A stretch of DNA of 6,182 nt, taken from positions 1 through 6,182 of the forward strand of contig QZAC01000190.1 in the NCBI GenBank assembly GCA_003838065.1. The letters run 5' to 3'. This DNA comes from Methanocalculus sp. MSAO_Arc2. Its GTDB lineage: Archaea; Halobacteriota; Methanomicrobia; Methanomicrobiales; Methanocorpusculaceae. Each line of letters begins with the position of its first letter. Within the stretch, counting starts at the first letter, position 1. This document shows positions 1 through 6,120 of the stretch, one piece after another. Made by a program: the position numbers and the translations under genes. The notes beneath the pieces are model-generated. The model was not told the origin of the DNA. It saw nothing but the letters and a program-made list of their open reading frames with translations, and searched no databases.

Positions 1-1104
1 CATATGCATGGTTTCTGGAACAATGGATGGTTTGACCGACTCGAGCCAGAGGTAAAAACCGACCCTTCCCGGGGTATGGCGCTCATATTTGAACCCGCCG
101 CTCTTTTCAGGCACCATCTTGTAGTACATCCGCTTCTTTTTTGGTTTGATATAAATAACAGGCGAGAAATCCGGAAGATCCATTGCCAGTACGACTTTTG
201 AATAATCCTGCACAAGATCGGCATAAGCCAGCGTGTTGCTTTTTATTCTGATGCCAAGATCATTGGCCAGTACTTTCTGTGCTGCCGGATGCAGGGCACC
301 GAAAATAACCTTTTTAACAAGTGGCGAAACCCCTGGATCATCAAGTGCCTCCCTGGGTGTTGCCCCCCTTTCAGCAGCTGAGAGCAGGCGGGAGAGGGCC
401 TGTTCGTGGAACTGTCGATAATCAAACGGGCGTGTGCGCAGTGACAGTGCACTGATCAGCTTTGGATTATTCACAGCAGATCTCGGCAGCGAGGCAAGCC
501 GGAGAGGGCGGAGTGATGCTTTCAGCTCTTCACAGGTGAATGTCCCGACATAAACATTCTCATCCTCCCGGCTGAGCCGTTTAACTACCTGTGTATTCTG
601 GATATCAACAGCAGAGAAGAGGGAGAACTCAACTGTATCCTGCTTGAAGAGATAGCCAAAGAGTTTCTTTTTATAATGGATCTCTGCTTCGAGATCTTTG
701 AGGTCAGCGGGTGATGTAACGATCTCAGCAAAGGAGATTTTGTTCTTCCGGTCAATTAAGAGCAGGTCTACCTCCGCCAGGTCCTGTCCATTCCCCCGGA
801 CCCGGATATCCCCTTTTTCAGCATAATAAATGCCGTTCTGGCCAAGAGCTATACGAATTGGTCTTCGTGGGGCATCAGCTCCTTTCTTGACGATCTTTTT
901 TATCTCAGGACTTGTGCTGGCAGTCTCCAGCAGAAGTTCATAGATGAGTGCCTCATACCAGTACCCCTCAACGGTACGCATCTCCATGATATCGTCAGAA
1001 AAGAGTTTGACGTTGTCACCCTTCTTCAGGTGGCGCAACGCCCGGATGGCCAGTGCCCGGTTAGGCTCAAAAGACGCACAATTATCTTTCAGCCAGTTTA
1101 ACAC
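1..1104 (-). CDS. Uncharacterised protein with a possible PD-(D/E)XK nuclease-like core; 3' end beyond window
   Basis: Open without a stop from 1104 to the left edge, giving 368 codons with the C-terminus missing. The chosen start is a GTG at 1104-1102 because GGGAGG lies 7 bases upstream; no in-frame ATG occurs before residue 40. I do not recognise the protein. Residues about 45-165 look like a restriction-endonuclease-like fold: a helix with E46/E51 (EGYWYEALIYELL), then E111-V-D113 in a hydrophobic strand (EVDLLLID), then E127-I-V129 (ISFAEIV), then a helix with Y144 and K145-K147 before hydrophobic FGYLF, and a strand VEFSLFSAVDI. The canonical lysine of the ExK motif is Val129. Residues 200-368 have no motif I know and include a basic KPKKKR stretch at 320-325. 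No signal peptide or membrane segment is visible, so it is probably cytoplasmic. Codon use resembles its neighbours. That it is a real gene is secure; the nuclease-like assignment is inference, and an inactive or DNA-binding version is equally possible. Confidence 0.85.
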   Translation of the reverse strand, partial: MLNWLKDNCASFEPNRALAIRALRHLKKGDNVKLFSDDIMEMRTVEGYWYEALIYELLLETASTSPEIKKIVKKGADAPRRPIRIALGQNGIYYAEKGDIRVRGNGQDLAEVDLLLIDRKNKISFAEIVTSPADLKDLEAEIHYKKKLFGYLFKQDTVEFSLFSAVDIQNTQVVKRLSREDENVYVGTFTCEELKASLRPLRLASLPRSAVNNPKLISALSLRTRPFDYRQFHEQALSRLLSAAERGATPREALDDPGVSPLVKKVIFGALHPAAQKVLANDLGIRIKSNTLAYADLVQDYSKVVLAMDLPDFSPVIYIKPKKKRMYYKMVPEKSGGFKYERHTPGRVGFYLWLESVKPSIVPETMHM

Positions 1105-1119
1105 CGTAATCCCTCCCGA
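1098..1119 (-). promoter_or_regulatory. Ribosome-binding site that fixes the GTG start of the uncharacterised gene
   Basis: On the minus strand GGGAGG is followed by GATTACG and then GTG. This is a strong match to the archaeal Shine-Dalgarno consensus at a good distance, and it decides for the GTG at 1104 over the internal methionines at residues 40 and 42. Confidence 0.7.
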
Positions 1120-1366
1120 ATCCTTGTGTGGAAGTACACTCCGGCAGTCCGGACGCCCTATTCAGGTTGCATTCGGGATTGTGGAGCGTACATTGTATTC
1201 TTCTGCGATCTCTTGTCTCCTGTGTATACATGATTATCGGTCTTATATCCTGATGTATTTCTGGCAGGTGCCGGCCGCCTGGCCCCCCGCCTCCCATTAT
1301 CTCACTTCTCGGCGAGCTTAAACCCGGCGAACCCGGACCCGGCGGACCTGGTATGGTATCTCTTTC
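1105..1366. other. Intergenic gap with GC-rich imperfect repeats
   Basis: These 262 bases lie between the end of the methyltransferase gene and the GTG of the uncharacterised gene, both on the minus strand. No convincing gene was found here on either strand. The left part (1105-1260) has ordinary composition and carries a small inverted repeat (TCCGG-CAGT-CCGGA, 1140-1153) and an 8-base palindrome TGTATACA (1223-1230). A weak TATA-like stretch (GATATAAG on the minus strand, about 1243-1250) could be a promoter for the downstream gene, but the leader would exceed 100 bases. The right part (1262-1350) is much richer in GC and contains imperfect 15-base repeats. Confidence 0.7.
1308..1352. repeat. 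Imperfect 15-base tandem repeats, GC-rich
   Basis: Reading the plus strand, 1323-1337 (CCCGGCGAACCCGGA) and 1338-1352 (CCCGGCGGACCTGGT) match at 12 of 15 positions. The preceding 15 bases, 1308-1322, match the first unit at about 9 of 15. The tract starts 15 bases past the stop codon of the methyltransferase gene. On the plus strand one frame would read as Gly-Pro-rich, but that frame has no start codon. Confidence 0.6.
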
Positions 1367-2320
1367 TTATGCAAGCACGAGTATCGATCGTGTCAGGCTC
1401 TTGTGAACCCGCTGGGTGAATGCGTGGATGATTTCAAAGAATTCTCTGGCTATTGGAGTGATATTTCGATGCGTCACGATCACTGCTCTCCTTTTATTCC
1501 TGAGTATCCTGCGTATTTCAAAAAGCGATTCCATATAGAGCTGGTCCAGGTTTTTTGCTTTTATCGAGGTCGACTGACCATATGGGAGATCTGTTGCAAC
1601 TGCATCCACTGCGTTATCCCTGATTGGCAGCCGACAGGTATCTGCACAAAACAATACAGTGTTATGCAGGTTCTCTCTGGATCCTTCTATCATATCAAAA
1701 TCGATATCTGATCCAACAGTGCGTGCACCAATAAGCTTGCCCTCAAGCAGGAAACCCCCTGTTCCGCAGAAGGGATCATACAGGAGCTCGCCTGGCTGTA
1801 TGTGGGTGAGGTTCACCAGTGTGCGTGCCATGCGTGGCATCATAACCCCTGGATGAAAGAATGGCCGCCTCATAGGATTACGGTATGCATATGATCCCCT
1901 GTCGATATGATAGAGGACCCGTCCGAGATACCATGTGCTATCAGAGACAATTGCCCGAAATTCTTCCCCAGGGTCCTTGAGCGATACGGTCCCGGTAATG
2001 TGGTTGCCCATCATCCGTTCCAGGTCAAGCCGGTGTATTGGGAGTACCGCTGGATGAATTCTTTTCACCCGGCATGCAAACGGCTTGCTTGCCGTAAGCG
2101 AGAGATCGCGGAGGAGAGAGATGATCTCTCTTTTTTCCGCAGGACACTCGCCCAGGTACTCCATCACTACATGGGTCTGGGCAAGCCGGACTGTATCTCC
2201 CGGGACCAAACAGTCGGCAATTGCAACCTGTGGTGCACGTGCTGTTACTGATCCGATACATCCGATCTCAGCTGCAGGGAGATCGGGATGTTCCCCGGAG
2301 AGTTCAAAAAGCAGTTTCAT
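1367..2320 (-). CDS. trmG10: tRNA (guanine(10)-N2)-methyltransferase, Trm-G10 type
   Basis: A 317-residue SAM-dependent enzyme expected to methylate the exocyclic N2 of guanosine 10 in tRNA, giving m2G or m2,2G and helping keep the tRNA core correctly folded. The N-terminal half (to about residue 140) fits the family's N-terminal region with a THUMP RNA-binding domain, followed by the conserved RPFFHPGVMMPRMAR segment at 152-166. The C-terminal Rossmann domain shows the SAM motif DPFCGTGG (182-189), an acidic residue in GSDID (203-207), CADTCRLP (225-232), and the catalytic motif TDLPYG (243-248). Leu245 stands where many relatives have proline (DPPY). The end, HKSLTRSILVL, is typical of the family. 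The ATG at 2320 gives a complete N-terminus (MKLLFELSGEHPDLPAAE), but its own ribosome-binding site (GAGAG, 4 bases away from the ATG) is weak. It sits behind the chaperone operon with a 163-base gap, so it is probably transcribed separately. Trm11-like enzymes are close relatives, so the exact methylation product is inferred. Confidence 0.92.
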   Translation of the reverse strand: MKLLFELSGEHPDLPAAEIGCIGSVTARAPQVAIADCLVPGDTVRLAQTHVVMEYLGECPAEKREIISLLRDLSLTASKPFACRVKRIHPAVLPIHRLDLERMMGNHITGTVSLKDPGEEFRAIVSDSTWYLGRVLYHIDRGSYAYRNPMRRPFFHPGVMMPRMARTLVNLTHIQPGELLYDPFCGTGGFLLEGKLIGARTVGSDIDFDMIEGSRENLHNTVLFCADTCRLPIRDNAVDAVATDLPYGQSTSIKAKNLDQLYMESLFEIRRILRNKRRAVIVTHRNITPIAREFFEIIHAFTQRVHKSLTRSILVLA

Positions 2321-2335
2321 CCATCTCTCTATATG

Positions 2336-2383
2336 TTATAAGAGAAGAAATACCTGTCCCATCAGACATAGTATCTGTCCCAT
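2336..2383 (-). CDS. Possible 15-codon leader ORF ahead of trmG10
   Basis: The minus strand contains ATG at 2383-2381, followed by 14 sense codons and TAA at 2338-2336, coding for MGQILCLMGQVFLLL. AGGAG lies 5 bases before this ATG, a better ribosome-binding site than that of trmG10 itself. The frame is the same as that of trmG10, with 15 bases between the stop codon and the trmG10 ATG. The peptide contains a duplicated MGQ(I/V) unit because of the underlying DNA repeat. It could be a translated leader that couples or limits trmG10 translation, or simply chance; there is no conservation evidence here. Confidence 0.3.
   Translation of the reverse strand: MGQILCLMGQVFLLL
2351..2383 (-). repeat. 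Two direct repeats spaced 21 bases
   Basis: On the minus strand ATGGGACAGATA (2383-2372) and ATGGGACAGGTA (2362-2351) match at 11 of 12 bases and are exactly 21 bases apart, about two helical turns. A shorter related copy in inverted orientation (ATGGACAG on the plus strand) is at 2426-2433. The spacing would suit a protein binding one face of the DNA upstream of trmG10, but both full copies lie inside the possible leader ORF. Confidence 0.55.
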
Positions 2384-2464
2384 TATGGCTCCTCTCTCCA
2401 GAGGGAACAGCTGTTTGTGAGTGGTATGGACAGGAGCGGGTATTCAGAAAAGAAGCGGATAGGG

Positions 2465-2477
2465 GGGATATATAGGT
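2465..2477 (-). promoter_or_regulatory. Weak TATA-like element, possible promoter for trmG10
   Basis: The minus strand reads CCTATATATCC just after the dnaJ stop codon. If used, transcription would begin near 2446, leaving a leader of about 125 bases before trmG10 and about 60 before the small leader ORF. The sequence upstream of it is not purine-rich as a BRE should be. A second AT-rich stretch (TTATAACATAT, about 2330-2340) lies too close to the trmG10 ATG to serve as its TATA box. Confidence 0.25.
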
Positions 2478-2483
2478 GAAGGA

Positions 2484-3638
2484 TTACCTGCCCATCATTT
2501 TATCAAAAAAGCCCTTCTTGCCTTTTGATGTTGTTTTTCTGCCGCCTTCCTTCTCTTCTGTTTGTATCTCAAGCTCGCGGATCTGTTCATATAACGCCGC
2601 TATCTCAGAATCGGGGTCTTTTGGTGTGTAGATGATCACCCGCACAAGCAGATCGCCTGGGCGCCCCCTCCGCCGAACACCTTCGCCAGGTATCCTGAGT
2701 GCGGTTCCATATTGAACACCGGGAGGTATTTTCAGGCTGACTTTTCGTTTATCGATAGTCTCAATCTCGACTTCTGATCCAAGAACCGCCTGTGCAGGAG
2801 AGACCTCAACGCCGGTCTCGAGGTTGTCTCCCTTCCGGTCAAACCGGGGATCAGATTCGACCATAACCTCAATGAAGAGGTCCCCGGTTGGAGCCCCATA
2901 CTCTCCTGCTTCACCATACCCTTCCATCCGCAACCGCATCCCGGATTCTACGCCGGCCGGGATATGGACGGTGACGGTCCTCTGCACCTGGGTGTGGCCG
3001 CTCCCACTGCATGCCTTGCACATCTCCTCCGGTATCCTGCCTCTCCCGCCGCATTCGGTGCAGGTGGTCATCCTGACGAACTGGCCAAAGAGAGACTGGC
3101 TGACGGAGCGCATCTGTCCGCTCCCGCCGCACCTTGAGCAGGTCTTCTGCTGTTTATTTGCACTCCCGGTGCCATCGCAGGAGGGGCAGGCCTCAGCATG
3201 CATCACCCTCACATCCCGGTCTGTTCCGAATACGGCATCCCTGAGAGAGACGGAGATCCGCATCAGGAGGTCTGCACCACGCTGGGGCCCGGCCCGTGGA
3301 CCCCGTCCTCCAAAGAACGAATCAAAGATATCTCCAAATCCGGCAAAGTCAGATGAGAAGCCATATCCTGCACCCCCAGCACCACTGTAGCTGCCTTTCG
3401 AGGCACTGGTAAATGCTTCATGGCCGAGCTGGTCATACTGGCGGCGCTTCTCATCATCGGAGAGGATGCTGTATGCTTCATTGATCTTTTTGAAGCGATC
3501 TTCTGCACCCTCATCCTTACAGACATCCGGATGATACTTCCGGACAAGGCTGCGGTAGGCTCGTTTTATCTCCTTCTCTGGTGCGTTTTTTGGAACGCCG
3601 AGGATGTCATAGTAGCTCTCCGCAACCATCTGACTCAC
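2484..3638 (-). CDS. dnaJ: Chaperone protein DnaJ (Hsp40, type I)
   Basis: The co-chaperone that binds unfolded proteins, hands them to DnaK and stimulates DnaK's ATPase in the cytoplasm. All parts of a type I DnaJ are present in 384 residues: a J domain (about 8-75) with the essential HPD at 36-38; a Gly/Phe-rich linker (about 81-112); four CxxCxGxG zinc motifs starting at C151, C167, C193 and C207, expected to bind two zinc ions; then the C-terminal substrate-binding and dimerisation domains. The protein ends in a Lys/Gly-rich tail (GGRKTTSKGKKGFFDKMMGR). The GTG at 3638 overlaps the dnaK stop codon in GTGA, implying translational coupling. An ATG three codons later (3629) would give MVAESYYDILGV, closer to the usual DnaJ start, and GAGTGAG lies about 4 bases ahead of it, so either start is possible. 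Confidence 0.97.
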   Translation of the reverse strand: MSQMVAESYYDILGVPKNAPEKEIKRAYRSLVRKYHPDVCKDEGAEDRFKKINEAYSILSDDEKRRQYDQLGHEAFTSASKGSYSGAGGAGYGFSSDFAGFGDIFDSFFGGRGPRAGPQRGADLLMRISVSLRDAVFGTDRDVRVMHAEACPSCDGTGSANKQQKTCSRCGGSGQMRSVSQSLFGQFVRMTTCTECGGRGRIPEEMCKACSGSGHTQVQRTVTVHIPAGVESGMRLRMEGYGEAGEYGAPTGDLFIEVMVESDPRFDRKGDNLETGVEVSPAQAVLGSEVEIETIDKRKVSLKIPPGVQYGTALRIPGEGVRRRGRPGDLLVRVIIYTPKDPDSEIAALYEQIRELEIQTEEKEGGRKTTSKGKKGFFDKMMGR

Positions 3639-5467
3639 TCTTTCTTGACTTCGTAGTCGGCATCAACGACTGTATCGTCATCGGCACCTTCCGTACCTGC
3701 TGCACCGGTTCCTTCTTCTGCTGCCTGAGCTGCCTGCTGATAGAGTTTTGTGGTGACGGCGAAGACAGCATCCTGAAGTGCATCCATCTTCTCCTTGATG
3801 ACGACCGTATCTTCTCCCTCAAGCGCTGTTCTGAGGGCAGAAACCGCCTCTTCGATTGAGGTCTTGTCTGCGTCGTCAATTTTCTCTGCACTCTCTTTGA
3901 TCAGCTTTTCAGCGCTGTATGCAGCCATATCAGCGTTGTTTCTGATCTCGATCTCTTCGCGCTTCTTTTTATCTTCTTCTTCAAAGGTCTGGGCGTCTTT
4001 GACCATCTTCTCGATATCGTCATCTGAGAGGTCTTTTTTGCCTGAGATCGTAATTGACTGTTCATTGCCTGAACCAAGGTCTTTTGCCGATACATGTACG
4101 ATTCCGTTTGCATCGATATCAAACGTCACTTCGATCTGGGGTATACCCCGTGGTGCGGGCGGAATGCCGGTCAGCTGGAACCTTCCGAGCGAGAAGTTGT
4201 CGCGTGCAAACTGGCGCTCACCCTGGACAACATGGATCTCGACACTGGTCTGGCCGTCTGCAGCGGTTGAGAAGATCTGGCTCTTGCGTGTCGGAATTGT
4301 CGTATTTCGCTCGATGAGTGATGTGGCGATGCCTCCAAGCGTCTCAATGCCGAGTGTGAGTGGGGTTACATCAAGGAGAACAACGTCCTTTGTCTCTCCC
4401 GAGAGGACGGCTCCCTGAATGGCTGCACCAAGGGCGACACATTCATCAGGGTTGATCCCCTTATCCGGCTCCTTCCCAAGGACACGCTTGACGGTTTCAA
4501 CAACCAGGGGCACCCGTGTGGATCCACCGACAAGGAGTACATGATTGATATCTTTGGCTTCAAGTCCTGCATCTTTGAGTGCATTTTTGACCGGCCCGGT
4601 GGTCTTTTCAACAAGATCACCAATGAGCTGCTCTAATTTTGACCTGGTGAGGTCCATATCAAGGAATTTGGGGCCAGTATCTGATGTGGTAATGTAGGGA
4701 AGGTTAATATTTGTCTTCTGGACGCTGGACAGCTCAATTTTAGCCCGCTCTGCTGCATCCTTCAGCCGCTGAAGGGCGACCGGATCCTTCCTGAGATCGA
4801 TCCCCTCCTTTTTCCTGAAGTCATCAACGAGGAAATCGATGATGCGGTCATCAAAGTCGTCGCCTCCAAGATGGTTGATGCCGTTTGTGGCAAGCACCTC
4901 AAACACGCCGTCACCCAGGGTCAAAATCGAGACGTCAAATGTCCCGCCGCCAAGGTCATATACCAGGATCGTGGACTCTCCCTCACGGTCAAGGCCGTAT
5001 GCAAGTGAACTTGCGGTTGGTTCATTGATGATCCTGAGCACCTCAAGGCCGGCAATCTTACCTGCATCCTTTGTCGCCTGCCTCTGTGCATCATTGAAGT
5101 ATGCAGGAACGGTAATGACCGCTTTTGTTATCTTTTCTCCCAGGTAGGCTTCTGCATCAACCTTCAACTTCTGAATGATCATTGCAGATATCTCCTGTGG
5201 GGTGTACTTTTTGTCTCCGATCTCAACGGTCTCGTTTGTCCCAATCTTTCTCTTGATCGAGGCAATTGTCCTGCCCGGGTTTGTTACTGCCTGCCGTTTT
5301 GCAACATTTCCAACCAGGCGCTCGCCATCTTTTGAGAACGCAACAACTGACGGAGTTGTCCGTGCACCTTCTGCGTTCTGGATGACTTTTGCCGATCCGC
5401 CTTCCATGATCGCCATGCAGGAATTTGTTGTTCCAAGATCAATGCCGAGAATCTTTTCACGAGCCAT
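3635..5467 (-). CDS. dnaK: Chaperone protein DnaK (Hsp70)
   Basis: The ATP-driven Hsp70 that binds exposed hydrophobic stretches of client proteins to prevent aggregation and aid refolding. All three Hsp70 signatures are visible: IDLGTTNS (9-16), YDLGGGTFDVSIL (170-182) and VLLVGGSTRVP (310-320). The interdomain linker leads into DVTPL (366-370), followed by the beta substrate-binding domain (to about 490) and a charged helical lid with an acidic tail (TVVDADYEVKKE). At 610 residues it lacks the extra segment near residue 80 that proteobacterial DnaK carries, so it is of the short Gram-positive/archaeal type. A small oddity is EPTASSLAYG at 149-158, where most Hsp70s have Ala-Ala for the two serines. 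The ATG at 5467 has GGAGG 8 bases upstream, inside the last codons of grpE. Three bases separate it from grpE, and its stop codon overlaps the dnaJ start. Confidence 0.98.
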   Translation of the reverse strand: MAREKILGIDLGTTNSCMAIMEGGSAKVIQNAEGARTTPSVVAFSKDGERLVGNVAKRQAVTNPGRTIASIKRKIGTNETVEIGDKKYTPQEISAMIIQKLKVDAEAYLGEKITKAVITVPAYFNDAQRQATKDAGKIAGLEVLRIINEPTASSLAYGLDREGESTILVYDLGGGTFDVSILTLGDGVFEVLATNGINHLGGDDFDDRIIDFLVDDFRKKEGIDLRKDPVALQRLKDAAERAKIELSSVQKTNINLPYITTSDTGPKFLDMDLTRSKLEQLIGDLVEKTTGPVKNALKDAGLEAKDINHVLLVGGSTRVPLVVETVKRVLGKEPDKGINPDECVALGAAIQGAVLSGETKDVVLLDVTPLTLGIETLGGIATSLIERNTTIPTRKSQIFSTAADGQTSVEIHVVQGERQFARDNFSLGRFQLTGIPPAPRGIPQIEVTFDIDANGIVHVSAKDLGSGNEQSITISGKKDLSDDDIEKMVKDAQTFEEEDKKKREEIEIRNNADMAAYSAEKLIKESAEKIDDADKTSIEEAVSALRTALEGEDTVVIKEKMDALQDAVFAVTTKLYQQAAQAAEEGTGAAGTEGADDDTVVDADYEVKKE

Positions 5468-5470
5468 ATT

Positions 5471-6001
5471 TTATTCCTCCGTATTTTCTTTACCTTTTGA
5501 TACTGCCACTCTGGCGCATCTGATTATTCTGTCATACATACGATACCCACGGAGCACTTCGTCAACGATCATACCTTCATCCTGATCAGATTCGACGTGT
5601 GCAATTGCTTCATGTTCATTTGGATCGAATCGGGTATGTTCACAATCAACAGGGCTTATACCATGCCTCTCAAGGACTGAGAGAAAGAGCTTGTGAATCT
5701 GGATAAGCCCGTCTCTCAGATCGTTGTCATCAGCCTGTAGTGCCCGTTCAAGATTGTCGAGGATCTCAAGGATATCAAATGCAAACTGTTCATTTGCGAA
5801 CCTGACGAAACGCTCCTGTTCTCGTGCCGTTCTCTTTTTGAAATTTTCAAAATCAGCGGCGAGACGGAGGTATTTGTCATAAAGTTCCTCGTATTCTGCC
5901 CGGGAGATCTCAGGGGGCTGTTCTTCCTGATCTCCATTGGCGTTTGACCAGTCGTTTTTCTCTTCGCTCATGATATCGTCCTGTCTGTCTCTTTTCATCA
6001 T
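5471..6001 (-). CDS. grpE: Nucleotide exchange factor GrpE
   Basis: GrpE dimers release ADP from DnaK and so reset the Hsp70 cycle. The 176 residues fit the family: an acidic, poorly conserved N-terminus (1-32), a long helix likely to form the dimer coiled coil (about 33-110) with the conserved LRLAADFENFKKRTARE and FAFDILEILDNLERAL, and a C-terminal beta domain (about 111-170) with FDPNEHEAI, the EGMIVDEVLRGY segment and RCARVAVSKG. The start is uncertain. The ATG at 6001 touches GGAGG directly, the ATG at 5998 is 3 bases from it, and an ATG at 5971 (MSEEKND) has only a weak AGGA nearby. All three leave the conserved helix and beta domain complete. It is the first gene of the operon, which places the exchange factor under the same promoter as dnaK and dnaJ. 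Confidence 0.96.
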   Translation of the reverse strand: MMKRDRQDDIMSEEKNDWSNANGDQEEQPPEISRAEYEELYDKYLRLAADFENFKKRTAREQERFVRFANEQFAFDILEILDNLERALQADDNDLRDGLIQIHKLFLSVLERHGISPVDCEHTRFDPNEHEAIAHVESDQDEGMIVDEVLRGYRMYDRIIRCARVAVSKGKENTEE

Positions 6002-6052
6002 CCTCCAGAGAAGATCAACAAAAGTGTTTCAGTAACTATTGCAATGCAGTTC

Positions 6053-6072
6053 TATATATATTTATCCTTTAC
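6053..6072 (-). promoter_or_regulatory. BRE/TATA promoter of the grpE-dnaK-dnaJ operon
   Basis: On the minus strand AAAGGA is followed at once by TAAATATATATAG, a good match to an archaeal TATA box with a purine-rich BRE in front. Transcription would be expected about 25 bases downstream, near 6033, leaving a leader of roughly 30 bases before grpE. No bacterial -10/-35 pair or CIRCE element was seen. Confidence 0.75.
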
Positions 6073-6082
6073 TTCAAGTAAA
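6068..6082. promoter_or_regulatory. Perfect palindrome overlapping the BRE, candidate heat-shock operator
   Basis: TTTACTT-C-AAGTAAA is a perfect inverted repeat of 7 bases around one central base. It lies directly upstream of the grpE TATA box and its end overlaps the BRE. A protein bound here would be expected to block or recruit TFB/TBP, so it is a candidate operator for the chaperone operon. It does not match the CIRCE element, nor the CTAAC-N5-GTTAG site that I recall for Archaeoglobus HSR1. Confidence 0.5.
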
Positions 6083-6120
6083 TACTCTTATCCAGACCGC
6101 CAGGGCGTGCCGGCTCTTTT

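Noticed and set aside
1082..1297. 71-codon minus-strand ORF beginning MGGGGPGG
   Set aside because: It overlaps the start of the uncharacterised gene in another frame, has no family resemblance and an unnatural composition.
1254..1408. Plus-strand Gly-Pro-rich, collagen-like reading frame (GELKPGEPGPGGPG)
   Set aside because: An in-frame TGA stands at 1251, no start codon follows before the Gly-Pro part, and the frame runs into the 3' end of trmG10 on the other strand. It reflects the GC-rich repeats.
2824..3390. 188-codon plus-strand ORF inside dnaJ
   Set aside because: It is antisense to the zinc-finger region of an unmistakable DnaJ; its Pro/Ser-rich composition is the mirror of dnaJ codons.
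3795..4418. 207-codon plus-strand ORF inside dnaK
   Set aside because: It is antisense to conserved DnaK sequence; its Ser-rich product is a shadow of dnaK codons.
6002..6120. CIRCE element (TTAGCACTC-N9-GAGTGCTAA) ahead of grpE
   Set aside because: Looked for and not present; the palindrome found there is different and shorter.
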